From: Bartonella quintana
Lineage (GTDB): Bacteria > Pseudomonadota > Alphaproteobacteria > Rhizobiales > Rhizobiaceae
Length of the DNA: 64,000 nt
Direction: 5' to 3'
Assembly: GCF_009936175.1 (NCBI RefSeq)
Contig: NZ_AP019773.1
Span: forward strand, 434,001 to 498,000
The notes under the pieces are model-generated. The model searched no databases. It was not told where the DNA came from and worked only from the letters and a program-made list of their open reading frames with translations. This document shows positions 30,960 through 40,701 of this stretch, in pieces; the first letter of the stretch is position 1, and each line of letters begins with the position of its first letter. A program made the translations under genes and the position numbers.

Positions 30960-31190
30960 ATCATATTCATAAATTGTAATTTATGTGCACTCTATTAGGT
31001 TTATTACTTTCATGGGAAGACACCAGATTTGAAAGATGAGAAAGAAAAAATAATATTGAATTTAAAAAACTTCATGACGAATTTGTTAAGGAACGTGAGA
31101 AGGCGATGAGGTATGAGAGAATAGGAGGAAACTTTCTATGAAGACAGTTTACAGGGATAAGAGAAAGAACAGGAATGTAAACTGTAATAC
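30960..31190 (+). pseudogene. Decayed paralogue of the membrane coiled-coil protein
   Basis: Frames here give a hydrophobic MCTLLGLLLSW followed by NIEFKKLHDEFVKEREKAMR and YERI, a similar helix-then-charged-coil design to the protein at 30195-30509 (KIKHEFLRDSMKM). Stops interrupt it. The relation is by layout and short similarity only. Confidence 0.3.
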
Positions 31191-32469
31191 TTTCTTCATT
31201 GGAGGCTTTGGTGAGTTGTGTTGTGTGGTCAAGTGTGGAGTACTAAATTATATGGCTTTAAGGTTCAAATGTAGAGGTACAACTCTAACACTTCATCAAA
31301 ACCAAACAAACGATCTTTTTGGGGTTTTATTGCACAGAGGATAAAGTTAAAGCGTTGTTTTTTTGTCTTGTTGATGATGATTGCTCGTTTTTTCTTCATT
31401 TTCCTTAAGACGCTTTGCTTGGTAAAAGTCAAACGGGTTATCTTGGAGAGGATTTTAGTGCTGTATATTTGAATTGCTTTTGAGGTAGGGTTTTGATGGA
31501 TCATAATATCTCAATTGTTGGAAGGTTAAATTGAGCAGTGGATATGGCTGCATTTATATTTAGATAATAACTTCCAGTTTTTGTTCTAAATTCCATTCTT
31601 GTTTTTTGCAAAGATAGGAATGTGTTTTACTGCTTCTTTAGTCTGTTTTTCTCATGTTTCATTCTGATTTTTGAGGTTGTCTCATTGTTTTTCTAAATTT
31701 TTTAGACCTTCTTCTTGGATTTTTTTTAGCTTTGCTTAGATTTTGTTTCTTCAAACAAAGTGCCACTTTCAATGGAACTGCTTTACGCTCGAAGAGCTTA
31801 AGCTTGTTTTTGATGATACCAAATATTGTTGGCATATTTCACATGTCTTGCTCCACTCCTGTTTTTGAAAAAAATGACGGTTAAAGAACATAAAATATTT
31901 TCAATGAGATGGCAGATGACTCATATGATTCACTATTTGATCTAGGAAAATGGATTGAGCGATTTGTAGTGCGGATGGTTTTATAATAAAATAGAATGGT
32001 CAATATATTCAAACATGCTGCTTTGAAGATGGTATGATGTATTATGTGCTTTTTTAATAGTAATTTACAGAGATGATGATGACAGCAGATTGAATAGATG
32101 CAGTCTGTTTTGATGCGAGGCATTGTCACGTTGGTACAAATACTGTTCATGTTTATGGCAGCTTATTAGCGAGCTTAACGGCTTAGTGTACACATTATCA
32201 GATGCCTCAGAAGGTATCCTTGTTGGTATGAATAAAAGGACATGAAAGGGGAGGAGAAATGCATTAAAAGAGGAAGATCATTAAGATAATAATATATTGT
32301 TAAAGAACATAGACGCCAAAATGACAATGAAGCAGATGCTGGCGATTTTATATTAAATTAAAGCGAAGGAGATCAGGCATGTCAACTCAGTGAGCTGGAC
32401 TATACTTTTAGGAGAAAGTGGTTTCTTGATCTCATTTATTTACCGTTCATTTAAAATTATGTAAATTTT
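31191..32469. other. Decayed island sequence, nothing identified
   Basis: No credible gene in about 1.3 kb. A piece reading GTNTVHVYGSLLASLT (about 32131-32180) could be one more hexapeptide-repeat fragment. Otherwise only short frames. Confidence 0.45.
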
Positions 32470-33005
32470 ATCCTTTTATTTCTCTCTTCTTTAAGATTTG
32501 CTTCACCAAACTTAATAAGAGTTTAGCCAGAGCCTTATTTTTTTCAGGTTGAGATGGCGGAATTCACCGCTGATTGTTTTAAAGTGAGCACAGCATTTTA
32601 TTATATTCATAATGCGTGCAAGCCTATGATAACATATCCCCCCACGGAAATGAAGTGCAATGGTTCAGCTTTACATCCATATTGATGAAAGATTTTTACT
32701 GCTGGCATATAATGATCAGGAATAATAAACTGCCAACCATAGAGTGCAGCGTTATATTCTCATTACCGTTGAAGTTCAAAAAACTTTGATTTTTAAAAAC
32801 ACGCGATAAATGCCGATTTTTCAACATCCCTTTGCGATGAAGATTTTCAAGATAAACTGGCTTAGAGCGCTGAACCAATTGTGTTGTAAGTTTATGCAAG
32901 AAATCTTCTTTGATATTATTTATCTGTTTATGCAGCTTTGCATATCTACACTTTTCTTTTTTGGGGGTTATTGCAATCTTTTTGCTTATAACTGAAATGC
33001 TACAA
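32470..33005 (-). pseudogene. Relic of an IS200/IS605-type OrfB (TnpB) gene
   Basis: The minus strand reads KEKCRYAKLHKQINNIKEDF, LHKLTTQLVQ, VYLENLHRKGMLKNRHLSRV, then in other frames VKIFHQYGCKAEPL and LKQSAVNSAIST. This is the C-terminal half of TnpB: the RKDFLHKLST helix, the (I/V)ENL.VKGM.KNR.L block holding the second RuvC residue, and the SS..C..CG zinc-ribbon area, here damaged. The N-terminal half with the first RuvC aspartate is not found, and no TnpA or terminal hairpins are visible. The element is dead. Confidence 0.7.
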
Positions 33006-33366
33006 TACATGCTGTAAATGTTTTATCAGAAACTTTAAAGGCATCGATTCTTGTATAACCTTGTGGTATAGTTTTATAGACTTTTTAGCTGTTCAGACTG
33101 CTTTAGATAGAACATTGCTGAAGTTTAGATAGAGCATTGCTGCTGATTGATCGATTCAATAGCAGTTCGATTTGCCGGTTCGGAGACAGATACAGCATCT
33201 GCCAAAAGTTTTATTTAGCAGTTGCTTGTGGTATATTAGAAACCATACAAAAAACACTTCATGTTTTCCGTTACCAGAAAGTCAGCCTTTTTCACTTCAT
33301 TATTAAAGTGTGATACAAAGTTCAAAATATACAGATTAAAAATTTTTATCTTAATGGTAAGGAACG
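33006..33366. other. Spacer with unassigned fragments
   Basis: Between the OrfB relic and the DUF1508 gene. Short minus-strand pieces such as ADFLVTENMKCFLYGF look protein-like but belong to no family I can name. Confidence 0.4.
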
Positions 33367-33546
33367 CTAAGGCTGTAGCTCTCTAATAGGAGCTTTATGC
33401 GTAATTTCTTTTATCTGCTCAATATTTATTAGGATATCTTGCTTCGTTGGATACCCCTTACTAGAAAAAGCAATTTTTTGTTCATCTCCTGAGATTAGAC
33501 GCCAGTACCATTGCTTGTGAACTCCTTGAAACACTTCAAAATACAT
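33367..33546 (-). CDS. Small DUF1508 (YegP-like) protein
   Basis: A 59-residue protein, MYFEVFQGVHKQWYWRLISG..., with the DUF1508 pattern YFEV......W.WRL....G..IA.S..GY..K.....I..IK. It has a strong GGTAGGAAG site just ahead of the ATG. One DUF1508 unit is about 50 residues, so the gene is complete as a single-domain member. Such proteins are small, cytoplasmic and often found on plasmids and islands; function is unknown. Its intact frame and good ribosome site in a decayed region suggest it is a real, recently kept gene. Confidence 0.75.
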   Translation of the reverse strand: MYFEVFQGVHKQWYWRLISGDEQKIAFSSKGYPTKQDILINIEQIKEITHKAPIRELQP

Positions 33547-33967
33547 GCTTCCTACCTCATAAAATAGCCGATAATTGCAGGTAAATATTCAACCCATCTG
33601 ACTATGAGAATTTACATATGTCTCTACAGTAAGTAGTCAATATATTTTCCTTAAATTTTTTGATCTCAAACAATAATTTCTATGAGGACTATATTTTGTA
33701 ACAAGAAAATATTTGTTGTCAATAAGGTATAAATAGATATTTTATACTATAAAATATATTTATTTAAATTTAATGGCATTGTATTCATAATTTATAATAG
33801 TAAAAAAATATTTTTATTATTAATAGATAAGTATATTCAATTATTTTACTATAAAAAACAAATTCCACATGGCGCATCAAACTTTATCAGCAAGGAAAGA
33901 AGTGTTACTAATTTTTCTATGCTGATAAAGTTTGTGTTTGTTTCATCGCTCTTTTTGATATGGACGT
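33547..33967. other. Very AT-rich spacer
   Basis: About 420 bases, mostly A and T between 33660 and 33850, with several short TATA-like runs. The right part contains the inverted repeat described separately. No gene. Confidence 0.6.
33879..33933. repeat. 14-bp perfect inverted repeat
   Basis: AAACTTTATCAGCA (33879-33892) and its exact reverse complement (33920-33933) are separated by 27 bases. It lies just beyond the 3' end of the XRE gene on the minus strand. Without a T run it is not a classic terminator; it might be a transcription stop hairpin of another kind, or the remains of a small mobile element. Confidence 0.55.
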
Positions 33968-34507
33968 TTATTGATTAGCAATAGCCTCTTTTTGCGATCT
34001 GCTTCGAATGAGTAAATCAATGAACAAACTAAGGGCATAGGAATTAGCCATTTTTGCTTTCATATCGATCAGAGAGGTTGCGGCTTTTAGGGTGAAGATA
34101 TTAGATGAACCCTGTCGCGACAAATATTGCTGCAGCTTCTCATAAGAGCTTTTGATTTTTTCTTGGTTTATTTTTCTATTACGATCGCTATTGGCAAGAA
34201 TCTCTTCAAGCCCCTCAATTTTTTTTATAAAATAGTTCCAGTCAAAGTCACCTTTAGTATATTCGGTATCAAACATTTTCCCTTGTCCAGTTAAAAGCCA
34301 ATTAATGTTGACACCGTACAACGTGTGATATGTTTGTAACACACTAAGATTGGGTTCTCTTTCTCCGCGCTCATAAAAAGCAATGGAGTTTTTTGTCATG
34401 CTAAAACTTTTGGCTAATGCTTCACGTGATGGATCCCCTAAAGCAAGGCGTACATAACGCAAACGTTTTCCAAATATAGTCTTTGATTCAGTTTCAGGAC
34501 GTGCCAC
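33968..34507 (-). CDS. XRE-family regulator with C-terminal coiled region
   Basis: A 179-residue protein with an N-terminal Cro/C1 helix-turn-helix (about residues 11-70: IFGKRLRYVRLALGDPSREA, LAKSFSMTKNSIAFYERGER, EPNLSVL, INWLLTGQG). The C-terminal 100 residues are charged and helical and probably serve for oligomerisation. It resembles phage and island repressors of the type that end their DNA-binding domain with WLLTG.G. It starts with GTG after GAGGGAGA. It is divergent from the TerC gene, and its promoter lies in the 350-base spacer. Confidence 0.8.
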   Translation of the reverse strand: MARPETESKTIFGKRLRYVRLALGDPSREALAKSFSMTKNSIAFYERGEREPNLSVLQTYHTLYGVNINWLLTGQGKMFDTEYTKGDFDWNYFIKKIEGLEEILANSDRNRKINQEKIKSSYEKLQQYLSRQGSSNIFTLKAATSLIDMKAKMANSYALSLFIDLLIRSRSQKEAIANQ

Positions 34508-34853
34508 GAATTATCTCCCTCAGTAAATCATCATGGTATAAGTTTTGACCGATAAAGGCACACTATGTATTAATGTCTCATGATGTAATGTCAATATTTA
34601 TAGATTTTATTTTTCTCTATTTTTAAATTTTAGTGAATAGAAAATGACTTCTGACTTATTGTATTGTATATTATTTAAGATTTCTATTCATTTCAAATGA
34701 AAGATGTACTTACTGATTCTTATCTTGTTTTTTGGGAGGAAAATTCCATATGAGTTTGCCGTATGTGTGTTTTATCTCTTTTTGCATTAATAGCTGCAAT
34801 TTTTCGATTTGCGCAGCAGATGAATTAAAGAAATAAATTTCGAGGAATAGATC
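34508..34853. other. Divergent promoter region of the XRE and TerC genes
   Basis: AT-rich spacer. It must hold both promoters, but no clean -35/-10 pair or operator can be defended by eye. A short frame is present with no support. Confidence 0.45.
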
Positions 34854-35906
34854 ATGGCCCTATTAGGTTATTTTGGATGGGCTTTTTTTTTCACAATTAT
34901 TGGCGTCTTTTTAGGAGGGGCTATTGGTTGGTTTGAAACGGGAAGTGTTATTGGTTTTCTTAAATATTTTTTCATCTGCTGTGTTTTAGGAGTTTTGGAA
35001 ATTTCTTTATCTTTTGATAATTCTATTATCAATGCACGTGTTCTTGGAAAGATGGACCCGCTATGGCGTCGTCGTTTTCTGGTATGGGGCATTTTAATAG
35101 CAGTGTTTGGGATGCGGATTGTTTTTCCATTGCTGGTGGTTGCTGTTGCTGTTGGGATTAGTCCAGTTGCCGCAGTAAAATTAGCTATATGGGAACCACA
35201 TCAGTATGCCACAATCTTAATGGATAGTCATGTGGCGATTGCGGCTTTTGGAGGAACTTTCCTCATGATGGTTGGTTTAAAATACTTTTTTGATTCTGAA
35301 AAAGAAGTGCATTGGCTCGCTTTTATAGAAAGACCAGCTCAAAAACTTGGGGCAGTTAGTGGGATTGATATTGCAATTATCTTGACTTTGATATTATTCT
35401 TCTCAGGGCAGGTCGTAACAGAAGATAAAATAGCTTTTTTACTCGCTGCCCTTTATGGACTTTTAACATTTATAGGTATCGAAGCCATCAGTTCGCTGTT
35501 GGATTCTCCAAAAACGACTTTAAGTGCAGTTTTTAAGGGGGGGGTAGGCGCATTTCTTTATCTAGAAATTTTAGATGCTAGTTTTTCTTTTGATGGTGTT
35601 GTTGGTGCTTTTGCCTTTTCACACAACCTTTTTATTATCGCAATTGGTCTTAGTATAGGTGCGTTTTACGTTCGTTCCATGACAATTATGTTGGTTGAGT
35701 CAGGGATATTGTTGCATTATCGTTATTTGGAGCATGGTGCTTTTTATGCAATTTTAATCCTCGCAGTGATTATGTATCTGCAAACTCTTGTATCGGTTCC
35801 TGAAGTCTTAACAGGACTGGTGGGGGTCGGTATTATTGGAATGGCATTTTGTTCTTCTCTTCGCTTTAAGTGTCATCACCTGAATAAAGATGTTGTGTCT
35901 AAGTAA
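34854..35906 (+). CDS. TerC-like integral membrane protein (DUF475)
   Basis: A 350-residue inner-membrane protein with about nine hydrophobic helices. Two inverted halves each carry the acidic family signature: EISLSFDNSIINARVLGKMD near residue 50, and LEILDASFSFDGVVGAFAFS near residue 240. These conserved aspartates sit in the membrane and are thought to coordinate metal ions. DUF475/TerC relatives include tellurite-resistance TerC and manganese exporters; here the substrate is unknown. The ATG start follows GAGGAATAG. The gene appears monocistronic and lies between the island relics and pncA. Confidence 0.88.
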   Translation: MALLGYFGWAFFFTIIGVFLGGAIGWFETGSVIGFLKYFFICCVLGVLEISLSFDNSIINARVLGKMDPLWRRRFLVWGILIAVFGMRIVFPLLVVAVAVGISPVAAVKLAIWEPHQYATILMDSHVAIAAFGGTFLMMVGLKYFFDSEKEVHWLAFIERPAQKLGAVSGIDIAIILTLILFFSGQVVTEDKIAFLLAALYGLLTFIGIEAISSLLDSPKTTLSAVFKGGVGAFLYLEILDASFSFDGVVGAFAFSHNLFIIAIGLSIGAFYVRSMTIMLVESGILLHYRYLEHGAFYAILILAVIMYLQTLVSVPEVLTGLVGVGIIGMAFCSSLRFKCHHLNKDVVSK

Positions 35907-35953
35907 GTTGAAAGCTTTTTATGCGTTGCAATAGCACGACGAAAGAAAGTTTT

Positions 35954-36562
35954 TTAGGAGGTTATTAAGAGTTCTATACCGGCTTCATTCATAGTTTTAA
36001 GCATCGTATTAAGCGATCCATTTAAATCAATACCAGCACAGGCATTTAATGAAACGCTAACTTTAAAGCCGCATTGTATGGCATGAAGTGCAGAAAATCC
36101 AACACAAAAATCCGTTGCTAAGCCACACATAATGAGTTTTGTAAAACCATGTTCTTTAAGGTAAACTTGTAAGCCTGTTGGTGTTTTTTGATCATTTTCA
36201 AAAAAAGCAGAATAGCTATCAATTTTTTGATTATAGCCTTTTCTGAGGATAAGCTGTGCTTTCTCAACTTTGAGAGATGTGTGAAATTCTGCTCCTTGTG
36301 TTCCTTGTATACAATGATCAGGCCAGAGTATTTGAGGACCATAGTCAAGTTTGACAGTATCATAAGGCGTTTTTTCAGGGTAGGAAGAAGCAAAGCTGCA
36401 ATGGTTTTTGGGATGCCAGTCTTGGGTTAAAATGATATGATCAAAATAGTCTATGAAATTATTAACAACAGGTAAAATCGTATCACCTTGTGGTACTGCA
36501 AGTGCTCCACCTGGTAAGAAGTCATTTTGGACGTCAATAACGATTAAGGCTTTTTTTTCCAT
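35954..36562 (-). CDS. pncA: Nicotinamidase (pyrazinamidase)
   Basis: A 202-residue isochorismatase-fold amidase that converts nicotinamide to nicotinic acid for NAD salvage. The catalytic triad is visible as D10 in VIDVQNDF, the lysine in LILRKGY, and the cysteine in GLATDFCVG. Metal ligands lie in TQDWHPKNH (D48, H50, H54). Length is typical. The frame is open from an ATG at 36568, but the ATG at 36562 has better spacing to AGGA and gives the usual MxKKALIVIDVQ start. It lies 41 bases downstream of an unknown gene on the same strand, possibly one operon. Confidence 0.93.
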   Translation of the reverse strand: MEKKALIVIDVQNDFLPGGALAVPQGDTILPVVNNFIDYFDHIILTQDWHPKNHCSFASSYPEKTPYDTVKLDYGPQILWPDHCIQGTQGAEFHTSLKVEKAQLILRKGYNQKIDSYSAFFENDQKTPTGLQVYLKEHGFTKLIMCGLATDFCVGFSALHAIQCGFKVSVSLNACAGIDLNGSLNTMLKTMNEAGIELLITS

Positions 36563-36602
36563 GAGCATATTCCTGTAGGAGATTTACTTTTGTGGTACCT
36601 TT

Positions 36603-37145
36603 TCAAAGACTATATTTTGTTTTGAAGTCTTGAGATAATTTGGTGGATATTGGTGTTATTTTTATATTATCGAGCCAAAAAAGGGGAGGGGATAAGTTTT
36701 TACAATTCGTTTTATAGTTTTTTACGAATTGCAACCACGTACCAATGGGAAGTGCACTGTAGTCACTTATCGCTACATGTTGATGCAAAGCTTTCATGAT
36801 CATTGGACTGGGGACGTCGGATCCCATAAGGTAACGGTCATTTTGTAAACGCAATTTGAGCCACATCAGGGCAAGGGATGAAGTCCATTGTCTTCCATGA
36901 CATAAAATTGATGAAAAAAGGGAGGGATTTTTTGCCACGAAATGTAAAGCCCATAAAGCAAAAAAAGAGGGTGCATAGAGAATGGGTTTTCTCTGTGATA
37001 CCACATTACATTGATAAGTTGGCTTAATACGATAAAAACATAATGTTATATCTGGTAGAGAAAAGAGAGGTGATGTTTGATAACATGTTTCAGGTACAGC
37101 TAAAAAGATTTGCTTTTTGCTCTTGGAAGGGGCATTTTTTTGCAT
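36603..37145 (-). CDS. Hypothetical protein upstream of pncA
   Basis: A 180-codon frame, MQKNAPSKSKKQIFLAVPET..., just upstream of pncA on the same strand and divergent from ettA. No signal peptide or clear membrane helix is present, although a moderately hydrophobic stretch (PSFFALWALHFVAK) lies near residue 77. Stretches such as LIGTWLQF-like PIGTWLQFVKNY look protein-like, and codon use seems similar to that of neighbours. I recognise no family. Length, placement and the short gap to pncA support a real gene, perhaps specific to Bartonella. Confidence 0.55.
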   Translation of the reverse strand: MQKNAPSKSKKQIFLAVPETCYQTSPLFSLPDITLCFYRIKPTYQCNVVSQRKPILYAPSFFALWALHFVAKNPSLFSSILCHGRQWTSSLALMWLKLRLQNDRYLMGSDVPSPMIMKALHQHVAISDYSALPIGTWLQFVKNYKTNCKNLSPPLFWLDNIKITPISTKLSQDFKTKYSL

Positions 37146-37307
37146 TTAGAACCGTAGCGAGGGCTTGTGAGATTAGAAAAAATGTATCAATATAAAGCAA
37201 AAAGCTTTTTATGCAACGCAAGCACTGTTTGTTGCACATTTAAGAAAAGTGAAAGCAATTTTTAAAAGTCTCAACCTCTTATACTGACCAATAATAAAGA
37301 GAAATTT

Positions 37308-38957
37308 ATGGCACGTCAATTTATCTATCACATGACTGGGCTCAACAAGACTTACGGCAATAAGAAAATTTTGGAAAATATTCATCTGTCTTTTTATCCA
37401 GATGCAAAAATTGGCATTTTGGGACCAAATGGTGCAGGTAAATCAACCATTTTACGTATTATGGCTGGGTTAGACAAGGAATATACCGGAGAAGCATGGC
37501 TTTCTGAGGGGGCAAGTTGTGGCTATCTGCCGCAGGAGCCTCTTCTTGATACAAGTAAAGATGTGCGTGGCAATGTGATGGAAGGTGTGGCCGATAAGCA
37601 AGCAATTTTGGAGCGTTATAATGAATTGATGATGAATTATAGTGAAGAAACGGCTGATGAGAGCGCGCGCCTTCAGGATATCATCGACAGTCAGAATCTT
37701 TGGGATTTAGAAAATCAAGTGGAAATGGCTATGGCTGCCCTTGGTTGTCCACCAGCTAACGAGGATGTGACAAAACTTTCAGGAGGTGAAAAGCGGCGTG
37801 TTGCGCTTTGTAAATTGCTTTTATCAAAACCTGATTTATTGCTTTTGGATGAACCAACAAACCATTTGGATACTGAAGCCACAGCTTGGCTTGAAAGGCA
37901 TCTACGGGAATATCTCGGCGCGGTGCTTTTGGTGACACATGACCGTTATTTTCTCGACAATGTAACGGGTTGGATTTTAGAATTAGATCGCGGTAAAGGT
38001 ATACCCTATGAGGGAAACTACTCTGCTTATTTGGGGGCTAAAGCCAAACGTTTAGCTCAGGAAGGGCGTGAAGAGGCTGCTCGCCAACGTACGTTGTCAC
38101 GTGAACGGGAATGGATAGCTTCTAGTCCGAGAGGGCGACAAGCAAAGTCAAAAGCGCGGATTAAAGCGTATGATGAGTTGGTTCAAGCTGCGCGTGAGCG
38201 CCGTCCTGGAGAGGCACAAATCATTATTCCTATTGGCAAAAGATTGGGGCAGGTTGTCATTGAAGTTGATAATCTCTCTAAGTCATATGGAGAGCGTGTG
38301 TTGATTGATGGTCTCTCTTTCAAACTTCCTGTTGGTGGAATTGTTGGAGTCATTGGTGCCAATGGTATGGGAAAATCTACTTTGTTTAAAATGTTGACAG
38401 GGCAGGAACATCCAGATTCAGGTCAAATCCGCATCGGGGAAACAGTTCACATGAGTTATGTCGATCAGAGTCGCGATTCGTTGGCAGGTGATAAAACCGT
38501 TTGGGAGGAAATTTCTGGCGGTAATGATGTCATTAAGTTAGGTGAATATGAGATGAATAGTCGCGCTTATTGCAGTGCATTTAATTTCAAAGGTGCAGAT
38601 CAACAGCAGAAGGTGGCAAATTTGTCAGGAGGGCAGCGCAATCGCGTGCATTTGGCTAAGCTTTTAAAAGAGGGAGGCAATGTTCTTCTTCTTGATGAAC
38701 CGACAAATGATCTTGATACCGAAACTCTAGGTGCATTGGAAGATGCATTGGAAAATTTTGCTGGTTGCGCGGTTATCATATCGCATGATCGTATGTTTCT
38801 TGATCGGTTAGCAACCCATATTTTAGCCTTTAAAGGGAATGGTCATGTGGAATGGTTTGAAGGTAATTTTGCTGAATATGAAGCTAATAAGGGCCGTCAT
38901 TTCGGTGCAGATTCTCTTAATCTTAAGCGTGTGCATTATAAGCCGCTGACACGCTAA
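37308..38957 (+). CDS. ettA: ABC-F translation factor EttA
   Basis: A 549-residue ABC-F ATPase without membrane segments; it binds the ribosomal E site and gates entry into elongation according to the ATP/ADP ratio. Two nucleotide-binding domains are seen. The first has Walker A GPNGAGKST (about 44), signature LSGGEKRRVALCKLL and Walker B LLLLDEPTNHLD; the second has Walker A GANGMGKST, signature LSGGQRNRVHLAKLL and LLLDEPTNDLD. Between them lies the linker with RQRTLSREREWI and ARIKAYDEL. The short arm near residues 90-150 and overall length near 555 fit EttA, not Uup or ABCF3-type members. The start MARQFIYHMTGL is standard. Confidence 0.95.
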   Translation: MARQFIYHMTGLNKTYGNKKILENIHLSFYPDAKIGILGPNGAGKSTILRIMAGLDKEYTGEAWLSEGASCGYLPQEPLLDTSKDVRGNVMEGVADKQAILERYNELMMNYSEETADESARLQDIIDSQNLWDLENQVEMAMAALGCPPANEDVTKLSGGEKRRVALCKLLLSKPDLLLLDEPTNHLDTEATAWLERHLREYLGAVLLVTHDRYFLDNVTGWILELDRGKGIPYEGNYSAYLGAKAKRLAQEGREEAARQRTLSREREWIASSPRGRQAKSKARIKAYDELVQAARERRPGEAQIIIPIGKRLGQVVIEVDNLSKSYGERVLIDGLSFKLPVGGIVGVIGANGMGKSTLFKMLTGQEHPDSGQIRIGETVHMSYVDQSRDSLAGDKTVWEEISGGNDVIKLGEYEMNSRAYCSAFNFKGADQQQKVANLSGGQRNRVHLAKLLKEGGNVLLLDEPTNDLDTETLGALEDALENFAGCAVIISHDRMFLDRLATHILAFKGNGHVEWFEGNFAEYEANKGRHFGADSLNLKRVHYKPLTR

Positions 38958-39398
38958 CTTGTTTATTTGATTGAAAAAATGTAAATGACATTCCTGTTCT
39001 TCGTTTTTCAGAAGACGTAGTGTACACTATGCTGTAAAGTTATCGTTTTCATTGCATCGCAGGCAAAAAGGAGAACGGAATTTCAATCATGCCTTGCTAA
39101 AGTATAATTAAATTCTATGCCATTATGCTGGTGGATATATGGGCAATTGTTTCTAATCAAATTGCAATGAAGGGTGGTAAAGTTCATTATAAAGTTGTAG
39201 TGAGCTGCCATATAAATACTCTGGCACTCACAATAGCATAGAGAAGTGAGTGCTGTTTATTTTTTAGCAATTGTCCATTCTTTGTTCATATATCATAAAA
39301 TAGGCAGTAACAAAATAGATGCAAGTATGCGTCTTCTGCTTGACTTTCTATTCCTATAAATAAATTTTTACAGGATTATTTATAAAAAAAGTGCAAGT
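38958..39398. other. Intergenic region after ettA
   Basis: About 440 bases without a gene. It ends with a terminator-like hairpin at 39224-39266. A short transcript upstream of that hairpin is possible but cannot be shown. Confidence 0.45.
39224..39266 (+). terminator. Intrinsic terminator-like hairpin
   Basis: GCACTCAC (39224-39231) pairs with GTGAGTGC (39246-39253) and is followed by a T-rich run to 39266. It lies about 270 bases after ettA, so it could end ettA read-through or an unseen short RNA. Confidence 0.6.
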
Positions 39399-40304
39399 TT
39401 GGATACGATGATTATGTTGCTAAAAGCGATGGCAGAATTAAGTCGTTTGCGTATTCCTGCACTTTTTGTACCACGGAGATTTAAACATATCAAACTTTAC
39501 ATTTATTTTTTGCCAGTCGCAACTGCATGTATTACGGTATTTACGTTTTATTATACTAAAGCACAATTGATTGAGTGTTATCAGAAGGGTGGAGGCATTT
39601 ATTTTGCGTTGTCATGATTGTTTTGGTAAAGATATTTGGTGGCTATTCTTTACAGTTTTTCTAGAGCGTGATTTGATTCTAATACACGATTTTTGCACGT
39701 TTTATGGATGTAAAAACAGCGCCTAAAAAGAGGAAAGAAGCATTTTTTACAAAATGTGGCGCAGTGGGATGCGTTGTGGTTTTCCTATGATCATGCTGTG
39801 GAAAAGCGCTTTACGGGAAATCATTGGCAATAAAAACCTTTAATACGCTGGATATTGGTACTGATACAGGCTCTGTATTAAAATTGTTTTCAGGTCTTTA
39901 TACGCATGCAGCTGAAGTTGTCTTTGATAGTGATGTTTTTGCATTTATTTGTTGGAAATACAACTTTTGATTTGGTCATTCTTCATTGAGTTTTACATTT
40001 TCTTGAGAGTCCCGAGGTGACTTTTCATGAGGTTGCAGGTATTTCGCGTCCTCATGGGTGTTTGTTGATTGTGGATTTTGTTCGCTATGAAGTTGAGTCT
40101 TCACATTTCTACCACGTTCATATACCTTTTCGGATTTCTAGATTCACAAATAGAACAATAACTCAAAAGTGCAAGACTTAATTCTAGAACAAATGATTTG
40201 TCTTCCTGCTCTACAAAATGAAAACAATGAGGGGGCTCATGGTTAAACTTTGGCTTGCTCGTGGTCCGCGTTTACTGGTTGACGATATAAAAGATAAAAA
40301 GTAG
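39399..40304 (+). pseudogene. Broken ArsR-type regulator fused to SAM-dependent methyltransferase
   Basis: The first frame gives LLKAMAELSRLRI, the opening of the ArsR winged helix (LLKALADPSRLRIL). After a deletion the sequence reads NVAQWDALWFSYD and HAVEKRF, then the methyltransferase core as NTLDIGTDTGSVLKLFS in one frame, FDLVILH...VLHFLESPEVTFHEVA, SRPHGCLLIVDFVRYE and the C-terminal VKLWLARGPRLLVDDIKD before a stop at 40302. This order matches the ArsR-methyltransferase proteins that in other Rhizobiales precede metF and metH. Multiple shifts and missing pieces show it is dead, fitting loss of methionine synthesis (inference). Confidence 0.7.
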
Positions 40305-40701
40305 AAGTTTGCATAATTATGTTTGCTAACATGCTTTATTTTTTGTCCTTATAAAAGTGTAAAGATAGGATTTTTAAGTATTTGAAATATTACCTTTTTT
40401 TGCACTTGCATTGTATTTTTGTGCATGAGAATGCTGGTGCTTCAATATGTAGGGGTAGGGCATGTCGGCTGTATAACGAAAGGTATTCTTGAAGAAAAAC
40501 TACTAGGATAGCTGTTTAACGCCTGTTGATCCAGCGTGTATTAAATTAAATAAGACATTTATTTATAATGATAATTGTTTTTTACAACTTGAGTGAGAAC
40601 ACCGAAGGCAGGAAGTTTTTCTCATTTCAACCCCTTTGATTTAGAACCAAAAGAATCATTTATTTGTACGTCACAAGAGGAATGAGCGTATAGGTAAAAA
40701 C
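40305..40701. other. Intergenic region, nothing recognised
   Basis: About 400 bases between the methyltransferase and integrase relics with no recognisable sequence. Confidence 0.5.
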
